A stretch of DNA of 64,000 nucleotides from Amycolatopsis camponoti (GCF_902497555.1 NZ_CABVGP010000001.1:1116001-1180000); one strand, 5' to 3'; counted from the first letter of the stretch, positions 54,258-63,571 are shown. Numbers and translations are program-made. The notes: generated by a model from the letters alone, not told the origin.

Positions 54258-55373
54258 ATGCGAGTCCTCATCAGCGGTGCCGGGCTGGCCGGCCCGTGCC
54301 TGGCCCACGGCCTGCGCCGGCACGGCGTCGACGTCCTGCTCTTCGAACGGGACGCCGCCGTCGACGCCCGCGCGCAGGGCTACCGGATCCACATCGGCGG
54401 CGAAGGCGACGCGGCATTGCGCGAGTGGCTGCCGTCCGAGGTGTACGAGCAGGCCGCCGCGACGTCCTGCGTGACCGGCCGCGGGGTCACCACGGCCGGC
54501 CCCGGCCTCGGGACGTTCACCGAGATCCCGTTACCGCCGGACGCCTACGCCGGGATCACCGTCGACCGGCTGACGCTGCGCCGGATCATGCTGCGCGACC
54601 TCGGCGGCCGCACGCGCTTCGGTGCCGGGTTCGCCGGCTACCGCCTGCTGGACGACGGCCGCGTGCGAGTCCGGTTCACCGACGGCACCACCGAAGACGG
54701 CGACCTGCTCGTCGCCGCCGACGGCGTCGGCTCCGGCATCCGGCGGCAGCTGCTGCCGGACTTCCCGGTGACCGTCGAGGACGCCCGGCTGATCTACGGC
54801 CGCACGCCGCTGACCGCCGAAGCCCGCGCCCTGACCCCGGACGCGGCGCTCGAAGGCTTCCTCGGGGTGAACGACGAGGACGGCCGCGGGCTCGCCCTCG
54901 CCGCGCAGCGTTTCCGGCGCGACCCGGCCGAGTTCGGTTTCCCGCCGGGCCGGGACTACGTCATGTGGGCCGTCGCCGCCCCGTCGGGCCGGTTCGGCCC
55001 GGACCTCTTCCGGCTGGCCGCCGGGGACCTGGTCGACCTGGCGGCGAAGACGCTCGCCGGCTGGCATTCGTCGCTGCGGGAGCTGATCCGGCTGGGCGAT
55101 CCGGCGTACGTGGTGCCGTCGAACGTCCACACCTCCGAGCGGCCCGAGCCGTGGGCCCCGGGCCCGGTGACCCTCGTCGGCGACGCGGCGCACCCGATGC
55201 CGCCCGCCGGCGTCAGCGCCGGGGTCGCGCTGCACGACGCGGGCCTGCTCGCCGGCCGGCTGGTCTCGGGCGTACCGCTGCCCGACGCCGTCGCGGAGTA
55301 CGAGAAGGAGATGCTCGACCACGGGTTCGCCGCGGCGGCCGATGCCACCCGGCGCCACCGCGGCGAGTTCTAG
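54258..55373 (+). CDS. FAD-dependent monooxygenase (PHBH-like fold)
   Basis: This 371-residue flavoprotein has the N-terminal motif LISGAGLAGPCLAHGLRRHG, the DG-type segment LLVAADGVGSGIRRQLL and the C-terminal GDAAHPMPPAGVSAGVALHD. These place it in the class A flavin monooxygenases, which hydroxylate aromatics or inactivate antibiotics such as rifamycins and tetracyclines. The divergent MarR regulator suggests induction by the substrate. The substrate is unknown. Its stop overlaps the next leftward gene as CTAG. Confidence 0.87.
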   Translation: MRVLISGAGLAGPCLAHGLRRHGVDVLLFERDAAVDARAQGYRIHIGGEGDAALREWLPSEVYEQAAATSCVTGRGVTTAGPGLGTFTEIPLPPDAYAGITVDRLTLRRIMLRDLGGRTRFGAGFAGYRLLDDGRVRVRFTDGTTEDGDLLVAADGVGSGIRRQLLPDFPVTVEDARLIYGRTPLTAEARALTPDAALEGFLGVNDEDGRGLALAAQRFRRDPAEFGFPPGRDYVMWAVAAPSGRFGPDLFRLAAGDLVDLAAKTLAGWHSSLRELIRLGDPAYVVPSNVHTSERPEPWAPGPVTLVGDAAHPMPPAGVSAGVALHDAGLLAGRLVSGVPLPDAVAEYEKEMLDHGFAAAADATRRHRGEF

Positions 55374-55576
55374 TCGTCGACCCACTCCAGGAGGTCGCCG
55401 GGCTGGCAGCCGAGCACGCGGCACATGGCTTCGAGGGTGCTGAACCGGACCGCCTTGGCGCGGCCGTTCTTCAGCACCGCGACGTTGGCCGGCGTCAGCC
55501 CGACCTTCTCGGCGAACTCCCCGACGCTCAGCTTGCGTTTGGCCAGTTCGACGTCGATGCGCACGACGATCGCCAT
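55370..55576 (-). CDS. Small XRE-type HTH regulator
   Basis: This 68-residue Cro/CI-type protein is one helix-turn-helix domain (SVGEFAEKVGLTPANVAVLKNG). It ends CRVLGCQPGDLLEWVDD, a typical ending for the YozG-like group. It starts on the stop of the DUF2975 gene (TGATG), so the two are a cassette. Such pairs are widespread; the target is not known. Confidence 0.85.
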   Translation of the reverse strand: MAIVVRIDVELAKRKLSVGEFAEKVGLTPANVAVLKNGRAKAVRFSTLEAMCRVLGCQPGDLLEWVDD

Positions 55577-56055
55577 CAGATGACCGCTTCCAGGTCGGTC
55601 CGCAGGGTGGTGGCCTGCCGCAGCAGCGCGCGCATGACCACCATCAGCAGGCCGAGGACGGTGATCCCCACGGTCACCAGGAACAGCAGCATCGGCATCC
55701 CCGGGTCGTCCGCGTTGAAGCCGACGAAGATCAGCATGCCGACGAACACCAGCCACGCGGCACCGATCGCCCAGACGATCGCGTCGACCCACTTCAGCGA
55801 CGCCGGGGTGAAGATCCGGTCCTTCTTGACCAGCGTCAGCAGCTGCCAGGTCGCGACGACCACCACCTGGACGCACAGCACGAGGAACACCGCGATGGCG
55901 GTCAGCGGCCAGCGCAGCGGAGCGTCGTGCGGGTTCTGCTGCGTGTGGTAGGCGATCCCGCCCGGCAGCGAAAGCGTCTGGAACACGACGAGCACGGCGA
56001 ACAGCACCACGAGGAACACCCGGAGCGCGGCGACCGCGCGTCTTTCGGTCAGCAT
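55576..56055 (-). CDS. DUF2975-family membrane protein
   Basis: This 159-residue protein has four hydrophobic helices (AALRVFLVVLFAVLVVFQTL; WPLTAIAVFLVLCVQVVVV; VDAIVWAIGAAWLVFVGML; LFLVTVGITVLGLLMVVM). It matches the DUF2975 family, which usually sits beside a small HTH gene exactly as here. It may sequester or signal to that regulator. AT-rich DNA with ATATCTATCG precedes its start. Confidence 0.82.
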   Translation of the reverse strand: MLTERRAVAALRVFLVVLFAVLVVFQTLSLPGGIAYHTQQNPHDAPLRWPLTAIAVFLVLCVQVVVVATWQLLTLVKKDRIFTPASLKWVDAIVWAIGAAWLVFVGMLIFVGFNADDPGMPMLLFLVTVGITVLGLLMVVMRALLRQATTLRTDLEAVI

Positions 56056-56105
56056 GCGACGACTATCGCCGGATATCTATCGAAAGTCAATCGTTAGGTG
56101 TCGAC

Positions 56106-57284
56106 CTACGATGTCTCCGGATCGAGCCGCACCGATTCGAGGGCGACGTACAGCTCGCCGATGTCGACCGGGTCGGTCAGATCGCGCTTGGTCAGGTCCT
56201 GCACGCGGCGCAGCCGGTAGCGAACGGTGTTGGGGTGCACGAACAGCCGGTCCGCGGCCTCCTTCGCCGACCCGTGGCCCGCGAACCACGCGAGCAGCGT
56301 GTCGAGCATGACCTTGCGTTCCGCGCCCGGCAGGGCGAGCACGCCGGCCAGCGCGGACCGCACGACGTCGCGGGCCATCCCCGGCGCGGCGGCGACCAGC
56401 GTCGTCACCGGCGAGTCGCCGAACACCACCACGCCCGCGGTCGCCGTGGGCAGCGAGCGGCGGGCGATCCGGGCCCGGTGCAGTGCGTCCGGGACGTCCG
56501 GGAACCCGCTGAACGGCTTGCTCATCCCGGCCGCCACCGGCAGCGAGCCCAGCACTTCGCGCAGCCGCCGGACGTCCTCGATGCGGTCGATCGCGACCAG
56601 TCCCGCTTCGCCGCCGGGCCGCCAGGCCGAGCGCCAGCGGCGGGCGCGCAGCAGCGCCTCGACGGTGTCCTGCTCGTCGGGCTCGACGCGCTCGGTCACC
56701 ACGACGACGAACATGCCCGCGGTCGGCAGGCCCAGGTCCCGGGCGGCGGCTTCCATGTCGGCCTGGCTGGTGAGCCGGCCGCGGAAGAGGTCGTCCAGCC
56801 GCCGCGCGTCGGCGTGCGACGGCTCGGCCGCGACCTGCTCGTACGCCGTGGTCAGGGCGTCGGAGTAGAGGTCGATCGCCTTCCAGACGTAGGAGTTGAT
56901 CTCGATCGTCCGGGTCGGGTTGAGGAACTCCGGCCCGGCGAGCTCGAGGAGGGCTTCGTAGACGAAGGTGCCGCCGATGCGGAAGGCGCGCAACACCGCG
57001 GGCAGCGGGATGCCTTGCCGCGCCTGGACGAGCCCGGTCTTGCGGGCGGCGTCGAGGGCGAGCCCGCGGCCCTCGACCAGCGCGGTCAGCGCGCGCTCGA
57101 GGTTGGCCTGGCAGACCTGGCGCAGCTCGCCCGGCGCGACGTGCTCGACCTGGCGGTAGAACTCGTCTTCTTCGCTGAGCAGGCGGGCGAGCCGGTCGGC
57201 GAACTCGGGCAGCCTGGCCAGCATCTCGCGCACCAGCTCGCGGTGTTCGCGAGGCACCGGCCTGGCGAGAGCTTCAATGCCCAT
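56106..57284 (-). CDS. PucR-family (CdaR-like) transcriptional regulator
   Basis: This protein has 392 residues. The first 160 are helical (RsbT-coregulator-like). A middle GGDEF-like fold occupies about 170-290. The C-terminal PucR helix-turn-helix covers about 330-385 (DRLFVHPNTVRYRLRRVQDL). Such proteins often activate purine, amino acid or antibiotic genes. It stands alone, so its target cannot be read here. Confidence 0.85.
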   Translation of the reverse strand: MGIEALARPVPREHRELVREMLARLPEFADRLARLLSEEDEFYRQVEHVAPGELRQVCQANLERALTALVEGRGLALDAARKTGLVQARQGIPLPAVLRAFRIGGTFVYEALLELAGPEFLNPTRTIEINSYVWKAIDLYSDALTTAYEQVAAEPSHADARRLDDLFRGRLTSQADMEAAARDLGLPTAGMFVVVVTERVEPDEQDTVEALLRARRWRSAWRPGGEAGLVAIDRIEDVRRLREVLGSLPVAAGMSKPFSGFPDVPDALHRARIARRSLPTATAGVVVFGDSPVTTLVAAAPGMARDVVRSALAGVLALPGAERKVMLDTLLAWFAGHGSAKEAADRLFVHPNTVRYRLRRVQDLTKRDLTDPVDIGELYVALESVRLDPETS

Positions 57285-57388
57285 CCCTCACTTTAGCTCG
57301 GGTCCGCGGCCCGGGACACGCACGAACTTGAGCAAAATTCATGTCCACTGAGTGATCGGCCCGGTGAGGGGTTGACGCCACGATCGAC

Positions 57389-58018
57389 TCATGAAGGCTT
57401 GCGCGCGGTGAAGTACACGTGCGGCTCGGGTCCGGCCCCGGGGTGATCCGGCACGAACCGGGCCTGGTCCTCGCGGACGATCTCCAGGCCGGTCGCGCGG
57501 AGCTTCTCCGCGAGGACCTCGGCGGGGAAGCTGCTCGCGCGGACCGGGTGTCCCATGAAGACGATGTCGACGCCGTCCACGTCGGCGGGCACGGTGGCGA
57601 ACACGAGCAGGCCACCGGGTTTCAGCCAGTCCGCGAACCGGCCGATCATCGTGTCCTGGTCGGCGCGGGGGAGCTGCAGCATCGAGAAGAACGCCGTGAT
57701 CGCGTCCCAGGTCCCGGCTTCGAAGGACAGTTCGCGCATGTCGCCCGCCTCGAACCGGGCCGCGGGCACCTGGGCTCGCGCGATCTCGACCATCTTCGGC
57801 GCGACGTCGTACCCGGTCACCGGGTGGCCGGCCGCGGTGAGCAGGTCCGCGACCGGGCGGCCGGTCCCCGAGCCGACGTCGAGCACCGCCGCGCCCGCGG
57901 GCAGCCGCTCGGCCAGCGCGGTGATCGCGGCTCGCTGCTCGGCGAGGTTCCGGAAGGCGTGTTCGTAGTCCTTGCCGAGCGCGTCGAAGACGTCGGCGGC
58001 GGATGCGGGACCGGTCAT
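57389..58018 (-). CDS. Class I SAM-dependent methyltransferase
   Basis: This 209-residue protein has AAVLDVGSGTGRPVADLL as SAM motif, then VTGYDVAPKMVEIA and FEAGDMRELSF. The substrate is unknown. It stands apart from the PucR gene (104 bases) and is divergent from the glycanase-like gene. Confidence 0.83.
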   Translation of the reverse strand: MTGPASAADVFDALGKDYEHAFRNLAEQRAAITALAERLPAGAAVLDVGSGTGRPVADLLTAAGHPVTGYDVAPKMVEIARAQVPAARFEAGDMRELSFEAGTWDAITAFFSMLQLPRADQDTMIGRFADWLKPGGLLVFATVPADVDGVDIVFMGHPVRASSFPAEVLAEKLRATGLEIVREDQARFVPDHPGAGPEPHVYFTARKPS

Positions 58019-58049
58019 GGGCCCACTCTGTCAGACGTTCGGTTGCGCA

Positions 58050-58065
58050 ACATCCGTACGGATGT
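58050..58065. promoter_or_regulatory. Perfect 16-base palindrome before the secreted glycanase-like gene
   Basis: ACATCCGTACGGATGT is fully self-complementary, with TTGC and GCAA on its two sides. It lies between the divergent methyltransferase (start 58018) and the secreted protein (start 58161). It is a good operator candidate. Confidence 0.55.
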
Positions 58066-58160
58066 GTGCAATTTCAGAGTAAGTTCTGGCAAAACCTTGT
58101 GATCCGGGTGCGTGGCGACCTAATCTTCCGCGGCACTCCACTCGAGAATCGAGGTCCGCG

Positions 58161-60137
58161 ATGGCGCGACGCACCTTCGGAACCGTGCTGGCCGCGGTCG
58201 TCACCCTGCTCGCGGTGGCCGTTCCCGCGTCGGCCGCCGGGCGGCCCGTCGTCACGCGGGCCGCGCTCGATCCGGCGCTGGTCGCCGGGCGTGGCGCGAA
58301 CGTCGGCTTCCTCGAGCAGGAGGCGGAGAACGCGCGCACCGACGGTGTCGTGATCGGCCCGGACCGCTCGGCCTACACGCTCCCGTCCGAAGCCTCCGGC
58401 CGCCGGGCGGTGAAGGTGACGCCGGGGCAGTACGTCGAGTTCACGCTGCCCGCCGCCGCGAACGCGATCACCGTCCGCTACAGCGTCCCGGACGCGCCCC
58501 GGGGCGGCGGGATCACCGCGCCGCTCGACGTCACCGTGAACGGCGCCCACCGGCAGCGCATGACGCTGACTTCGCAGTACTCCTGGCTGTACAACCAGTA
58601 CCCGTTCAGCAACGACCCGGATGCGGGCCTGCTGCACCCGGACTGGTGGATCACCGAGTGCTCGTGCGTGCCCGCGGCGACCACGCCCGCGCCGGTCGTC
58701 GAAAAGCCGTTCCGCCCCAGCCACTTCTACGACGAGCAGCGGCTCCTGCTCGGCCGCTCCTACCGGGCGGGGGACAAGGTCCGGCTCACCGTCCCGGCCG
58801 GAAGCGCCGCCGCGTGGACGGTCCTCGACCTGCTCGACTCCGAACTCGTCGCACCGCCGCGGTTCGTTCCCTTCGCGGCCAACGCGCTGCTCTTCGGCGC
58901 CGACCCGACCGGCCGCCGCGACTCGGCCGACGCCCTCGACCGTGCCATCTCCTTCGCCCGGCGCGCTCACCTCGCGGTCTACCTGCCGCCCGGGACGTAC
59001 CAGGTCAACCGGCACATCGTCGTCGACGACGTCACGATCGAGGGCGCCGGCAGCTGGTACACGATCGTCAAGGGACACGAGGTGGCGCTCGGCACGCCCG
59101 ACCCCGACGGGTCGGTGCACACCGGCGTCGGCTTCTACGGCAAGCCCGCTTCGGCCGGGGGCAGCCACCACGTCCACCTTTCCGGCTTCGCGATCGAAGG
59201 CGACGTCCGCGAACGCGTCGACACCGACCAGGTCAACGCGATCGGCGGCGCGCTCAGCGACTCCACTGTGGACTCGTTGTACCTCCACCACACGAAGGTC
59301 GGCCTGTGGTTCGACGGGCCGATGCGCGGCACGAAGATCACGGACAACGTCATCGCCGACCAGGTCGCCGACGGCCTCAACTTCCACACGGGCGTGACGG
59401 ACTCGGTGGTGGCGAACAACTTCGTCCGCAACACCGGCGACGACGGACTGGCCCTGTGGTCGGAGAAGACCCAGGACGCGCGGAACACGTTCGACCACAA
59501 CACCGTCCAGACGCCGGTGCTGGCCAACGGGATCGCGCTGTACGGCGGCGTCGACAACACGGTGTCGGGCAACCTGATCGCCGACCCGATCCGCGAAGGC
59601 AGCGCGATCCAGGTGGGGTCGCGGTTCGGCGCCGAGCCGTTCGCCGGGACGCTGCGGATCAAGGACAACACGACGGTGCGGGCCGGGACGTTCGAGCTGA
59701 ACTGGAAGATCGGCCTCGGCGCGATCTGGTTCTACGCGCTGGAGAAGGACATCGCCGCGGACGTCTCGGTGACCGGCGACCACTTCCTCGACACCACCTA
59801 CAACGCGATCATGCTGGTCAGCGACTTCCCGGTGAAGGACAAGTACTCGATCACCGGGCTGAAGTTCGCCGACCTGCGCGTCGACGGCACCGGAACGTCG
59901 GTGCTCAGCGCCCGCTCGGCGGGGTCGGCGTCGTTCCGGAACGTCGAGGCGCGCAACGTCGGCGCGGTGGCCGTGAACAACTGCGGCTCGTTCACCTTCC
60001 CGCCGACGGGATCGGAGTTCGCGCTGACGGACCTCGGCGGCAACGGCAGCTGGCTGGCTCCCTGGCTGCTGCCGAACACGATCACCTGCGACGACCGGCC
60101 GCCGGTCGTGCCGCCGCCCGCGCCCTCGGGGTGGTGA
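58161..60137 (+). CDS. Secreted beta-helix glycoside hydrolase-like protein (GH87-like)
   Basis: This 658-residue exported protein has a signal peptide (1-25, ending ASA). A carbohydrate-binding-like module (about 48-235; EQEAENARTDG, YVEFTLPAAANAITVRYSV) follows. A right-handed parallel beta-helix then runs to about 620. NTGDDGLALWSE carries an acidic cluster like that of alpha-1,3-glucanase/mycodextranase (GH87) enzymes. It may attack fungal alpha-glucan. A pectate-lyase-like role is the alternative. GAGG precedes ATG 58161. Confidence 0.75.
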   Translation: MARRTFGTVLAAVVTLLAVAVPASAAGRPVVTRAALDPALVAGRGANVGFLEQEAENARTDGVVIGPDRSAYTLPSEASGRRAVKVTPGQYVEFTLPAAANAITVRYSVPDAPRGGGITAPLDVTVNGAHRQRMTLTSQYSWLYNQYPFSNDPDAGLLHPDWWITECSCVPAATTPAPVVEKPFRPSHFYDEQRLLLGRSYRAGDKVRLTVPAGSAAAWTVLDLLDSELVAPPRFVPFAANALLFGADPTGRRDSADALDRAISFARRAHLAVYLPPGTYQVNRHIVVDDVTIEGAGSWYTIVKGHEVALGTPDPDGSVHTGVGFYGKPASAGGSHHVHLSGFAIEGDVRERVDTDQVNAIGGALSDSTVDSLYLHHTKVGLWFDGPMRGTKITDNVIADQVADGLNFHTGVTDSVVANNFVRNTGDDGLALWSEKTQDARNTFDHNTVQTPVLANGIALYGGVDNTVSGNLIADPIREGSAIQVGSRFGAEPFAGTLRIKDNTTVRAGTFELNWKIGLGAIWFYALEKDIAADVSVTGDHFLDTTYNAIMLVSDFPVKDKYSITGLKFADLRVDGTGTSVLSARSAGSASFRNVEARNVGAVAVNNCGSFTFPPTGSEFALTDLGGNGSWLAPWLLPNTITCDDRPPVVPPPAPSGW

Positions 60138-60154
60138 GCCGCTAGGGTTCGGCC

Positions 60155-60631
60155 GTGGCTGGGTTGCGCGGGGTGTTCGCCGGTTTCGGCAAGAGCAAGG
60201 CGTTCGCGGTGCTCGGGCGGGCGCTCGTGCCCGCCGACCGGGTGCTGCTGCGGATCAGCGGCGGCCGGGTCGGCGTCGGCGCGGCGGTCGGGTTGCGGAC
60301 GCTGCTGCTCACCACGGTCGGGCGCCGCAGCGGTGCACCCCGGCAGGTGCCGCTCCTGTACGTCGAGCGCGCCGGCGGGTACGTCGTCATCGGCTCCAAC
60401 TGGGGCGGCGAGGCGCACCCGGCGTGGTCGGGGAACCTGCTGGCCCAGCCGAAGGCGACGGTCGCGATCGGCGGCCGGACCGTCGAGATCGCCGGACGGC
60501 TCCTGACCGGTGACGAGCGTCAGGAGATGTGGGACGCCGTCGCGTCGTACTGGCCGGCCTACGACCGCTACGCCGTGCGCGCCGGCGACCGCGAAATCCG
60601 CGTCTTCCTGCTGGAGCCGGTCAGCCGATGA
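60155..60631 (+). CDS. Deazaflavin-dependent nitroreductase-family protein
   Basis: This 158-residue split-barrel protein matches the DDN/F420H2-dependent reductase family: LLTTVGRRSGAPRQVPLLYV, then YVVIGSNWGGEAHPAWSGNLLAQPKATV (key part SNWGG..HPAW). Such enzymes use reduced F420 to reduce quinones or nitro compounds. GTG 60155 lies 17 bases after the glycanase-like gene. Its end overlaps the convergent GNAT gene by 11 bases. Confidence 0.85.
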   Translation: MAGLRGVFAGFGKSKAFAVLGRALVPADRVLLRISGGRVGVGAAVGLRTLLLTTVGRRSGAPRQVPLLYVERAGGYVVIGSNWGGEAHPAWSGNLLAQPKATVAIGGRTVEIAGRLLTGDERQEMWDAVASYWPAYDRYAVRAGDREIRVFLLEPVSR

Positions 60632-61154
60632 GGTCGGTGTGCCGGATCCGGTACACCTGGAGCCGCAGGTTGTAGTACTTCTCCGTCTCGCCGACCCACT
60701 GCATGCCGAGCCGCTTCGCGACGGCGATCGCGCGTGTGTTGTTCGGCCGCGCCACGGCGAACAGCTCGTCGGTGTCCTGGGTGAACGCCCACTCGATCAG
60801 CGCGGTCGAGGCCTCCGACGCGTAGCCCTGGCCCCAGACACCCGGGCTCAGCTGCCAGCTCAGCTCGAGGTCCTCTTCGAACGGCGGCAGCAGCCGGATG
60901 CCGAGGCCGCCGATCACCACGCCGTCCTCCTTGCGCTCGACGGCCCACCGGCCGCGCGGCGGCGGCAGGTTCGGCTGCACCTCGGCCCAGGCCTGCAGGA
61001 CCGCACGCATCGCGCCGACGTCGCCGACGCGATCCATGGCCGGGGTCAGCCAGTGCGTCACGTCCTCCGCGCCGTAAATCTCGAACGCGGCTTCGGCGTC
61101 GTCCACCGTCCAGTCCCGGATCACGAGCCGGTCGGTGCTCAACGGAGTCTCCAT
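60621..61154 (-). CDS. GNAT-family N-acetyltransferase
   Basis: This 177-residue protein starts LSTDRLVIRDWTVDDAEAAF. It has the acetyl-CoA loop LSPGVWGQGYASEASTALIEW and the C-terminal NNTRAIAVAKRLGMQWVGET. It belongs to the RimJ/RimL-like branch. The acceptor is unknown. Confidence 0.85.
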   Translation of the reverse strand: METPLSTDRLVIRDWTVDDAEAAFEIYGAEDVTHWLTPAMDRVGDVGAMRAVLQAWAEVQPNLPPPRGRWAVERKEDGVVIGGLGIRLLPPFEEDLELSWQLSPGVWGQGYASEASTALIEWAFTQDTDELFAVARPNNTRAIAVAKRLGMQWVGETEKYYNLRLQVYRIRHTDLIG

Positions 61155-61238
61155 ACCAGGACGCTACGCCGGGCGGCCCTCGGTTGTTCCCGGTGAAAGT
61201 GCTCAGAAGATGAACACTTCACCCCCGACGATGTGGGC

Positions 61239-61823
61239 ATGGAGACTTTGGCAGGCATCGCGGTGGTGGACGTCACGTCGGCCGGGCAGTGGCGGGAGTG
61301 GCTGACGTCGTCGGCCGGCACGGCGTCGTCGGTGTGGCTGGTCATCCGGCGCAAGCACAGCAGCGCTCCCGGCGTGCTGGTCCACGAGGCGATGGAGCAG
61401 GCGCTGTGCTTCGGCTGGATCGACAGCAAAGCGCTGAAGCGGGACGCGGAAAGCACGTACCTCTGCTTCACCCCGCGGAATCCGAAGAGCACATGGAGCC
61501 GGGTGAACCGCGACCGCGTCGAGCGGCTGACCGCGGCGGGGCGGATGACGCCGGCGGGCCAGGCGATGGTCGACCTCGCCCGGCGCACGGGGACCTGGGA
61601 CGCGCTGGCCGAAGCGCAGGACGGCGTCATCCCGCCGGACCTCGAGCGGGCCTTCGACGCCGTCGCGGCCGGGCACTTCGCGGCGTTCCCGCCGTCGTCG
61701 AAGCGGCTCATCCTGGAGTGGATCGCCAAGGCCAGGCGCCAGGAGACGCGGCGGCGGCGCATCGCGACGACCGTCGAGCTGGCCCGGGAAAACGTGCGGG
61801 CCGCGCACCCGAAGGCGGCCTAG
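61239..61823 (+). CDS. YdeI/OmpD-associated-family protein
   Basis: This 194-residue protein contains LVIRRKHSSAPGVLVHEAMEQALCFGWIDS (key part EALCFGWIDS-like) and FTPRNPKSTWSRVNRDRVERL, the hallmarks of the YdeI family. Members are linked loosely to bacteriocin or peptide tolerance. ATG 61239 or GTG 61233 could start it; neither has a clear ribosome site. It ends ten bases before the decarboxylase gene. Confidence 0.85.
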   Translation: METLAGIAVVDVTSAGQWREWLTSSAGTASSVWLVIRRKHSSAPGVLVHEAMEQALCFGWIDSKALKRDAESTYLCFTPRNPKSTWSRVNRDRVERLTAAGRMTPAGQAMVDLARRTGTWDALAEAQDGVIPPDLERAFDAVAAGHFAAFPPSSKRLILEWIAKARRQETRRRRIATTVELARENVRAAHPKAA

Positions 61824-61832
61824 AGTCGGGCC

Positions 61833-63185
61833 GTGGACGAACTGCGTGACCTCCTGGCCCGCGCCGCCGAGCTGGCCGCCGACCACCGGGCTTCCCTCGC
61901 CGACCGGCCCGTCGCCCGTGCCGTCGACACCGCCGCCCTGAACGCCGCCTTCGGGGGCCCGCTCCCGGACGGCCCGACCCCGCCCGGGGCCGTCCTGGAA
62001 GAACTCGCGCGGGCCGCCGAGCCCGGCCTCGTCGCCACCGCCGGCCCGCGGTTCTTCGGCTTCGTCATCGGGGGTGCCCTGCCCGCCGCCACGGCCGCGG
62101 ACGTGCTGGCCACCGGCTGGGACCAGAACGGCTTCAACGCCGTTCTCTCCCCGGCCGCGGCCGCCGCCGAAGAGGCCGCCGGGACCTGGCTCAAGGAGCT
62201 GCTCGGCATCCCCGCCACCGCCTCCGCCGGCTTCGTCACCGGTGGGCAGGCCGCGAACACCGTCGGGCTGGCCGCCGCGCGGCACCACGTCCTCGCCGAG
62301 GCCGGGTGGGACGTCGAGCGCGACGGGCTCGCCGGTGCCCCGCGTGTCCGCGTCCTCGCGAGTGAGGAGCGGCACGCCACCGTCGACCGCGCACTGAGGC
62401 TGCTCGGGTTCGGCACGCGGGCCGTCGAGCCGGTGAAGGCCGGGCCGCAAGGCGCCATCGACCTCGACGACCTCGCGCGGAAGGCCGGCGACGGCCCCAC
62501 GATCGTCTGCCTGCAGGCCGGCAACGTGAACACCGGCGCCTGCGACGACCTCAGGGCCGCCCGAGCGGCCGCGGAGAACGCCTGGATCCACGTCGACGGC
62601 GCCTTCGGCCTCTGGGCCGCCGCCAACCCGGGGACCGCGGGCCTGCTCGACGGCGTCGAGCTGGCCGACTCCTGGGCCTGCGACGGCCACAAGTGGCTCA
62701 ACGTCCCCTACGACTCCGGGTTCGTCTTCTGCGCGCGCCCCGAGGTCCACGCCGGGGCGATCGCCTACCGCGCCGCCTACCTGACCGGCGCCGGCGAGGT
62801 GTCCGGCATGGGCGACCTGACGCTGGAGTCGTCGCGCCGCGCCCGCGGCTTCGCGGTCTGGGCGGCGCTGCGGGAGCTGGGTCGCGACGGCGTCGCGGAG
62901 CTCGTGGACCGCTGTTGCCGGCTGGCGCGCCGCTTCGCGAAAACCCTCGCGGCCGGTGGCGCCGGGATCGCGAACGACGTCGTCCTCAACCAGGTCCTGG
63001 TGTCGTTCGGCGACGACGCCCGGACCGACGCGGTCATCGACCGGATTCAGCGCGACGGCACCTGTTGGCTCGGCGGAACCACCTGGCGCGGCCGCCGGTA
63101 CCTACGGATTTCGGTGTCCAACTGGATGACGACGGAAGCGGACGTCGACCGTTCGGCCGCCGCGATCCTCCGGCTGGCTCAGTAG
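61833..63185 (+). CDS. PLP-dependent group II decarboxylase-like protein
   Basis: This 450-residue fold-type I PLP enzyme resembles aromatic-amino-acid and glutamate decarboxylases. The lysine is Lys287 (ACDGHKWLNVPYDSG), the pyridine-nitrogen Asp is Asp255 (WIHVDGAFGLW), and the ring-stacking His is His181 (SEERHATVDRAL). The N-terminal PRFFGFVIGGALPAA is typical. The substrate cannot be predicted. It starts at GTG 61833 and overlaps the convergent small gene by seven bases. Confidence 0.87.
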   Translation: MDELRDLLARAAELAADHRASLADRPVARAVDTAALNAAFGGPLPDGPTPPGAVLEELARAAEPGLVATAGPRFFGFVIGGALPAATAADVLATGWDQNGFNAVLSPAAAAAEEAAGTWLKELLGIPATASAGFVTGGQAANTVGLAAARHHVLAEAGWDVERDGLAGAPRVRVLASEERHATVDRALRLLGFGTRAVEPVKAGPQGAIDLDDLARKAGDGPTIVCLQAGNVNTGACDDLRAARAAAENAWIHVDGAFGLWAAANPGTAGLLDGVELADSWACDGHKWLNVPYDSGFVFCARPEVHAGAIAYRAAYLTGAGEVSGMGDLTLESSRRARGFAVWAALRELGRDGVAELVDRCCRLARRFAKTLAAGGAGIANDVVLNQVLVSFGDDARTDAVIDRIQRDGTCWLGGTTWRGRRYLRISVSNWMTTEADVDRSAAAILRLAQ

Positions 63186-63571
63186 CCTTCGCGCACCGAA
63201 AGGGTGTCCGTCCGCCACGCGATCCGCTTCTCCTTGCCGCGTGGCCAGCTCGACGAAAGCCGCCGCCGGAGGCTGCCGAGCGCACCCAGCCGGACGAGAT
63301 CCACTCGGGACCCCTGTGCGGCCATTGTGGTCACTTCGGCGGGGGTGAGCGGGACGAAGTCGAAGTACTGCGCGTCTTCGCCGCCGGTCCCGTCGCCGAA
63401 CTCCGTGAAGATCGCGGCGAACGCCTGCCGGCATTCCGGGCAAACCCGTAGCGCGATGCTGAAGTGGGACTTCTCGACCAGGCGGTGGATTTCACGCAGG
63501 CGGGTCGTGCAGAACGCCAGCGCGGTCAGGGCGTCTTCGCCCGAGCAGCGCGCGCAGCCGAACTCGGTCAT
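63179..63571 (-). CDS. Hypothetical protein with paired Cys motifs
   Basis: This 130-residue protein is unrecognised. CARC near the start (MTEFGCARCSGEDAL) and CPEC about 40 residues later suggest a zinc site. The basic C-terminal half (LRRRLSSSWPRGKEKR) is less ordered. ATG 63571 is chosen. There is no membrane segment. Confidence 0.7.
   Translation of the reverse strand: MTEFGCARCSGEDALTALAFCTTRLREIHRLVEKSHFSIALRVCPECRQAFAAIFTEFGDGTGGEDAQYFDFVPLTPAEVTTMAAQGSRVDLVRLGALGSLRRRLSSSWPRGKEKRIAWRTDTLSVREGY

Noticed and set aside
54530..54545. TTACCGCCGGACG as another member of the TTACC motif set
   Set aside because: It lies inside the monooxygenase coding region away from any start and lacks the GGTAA arm.
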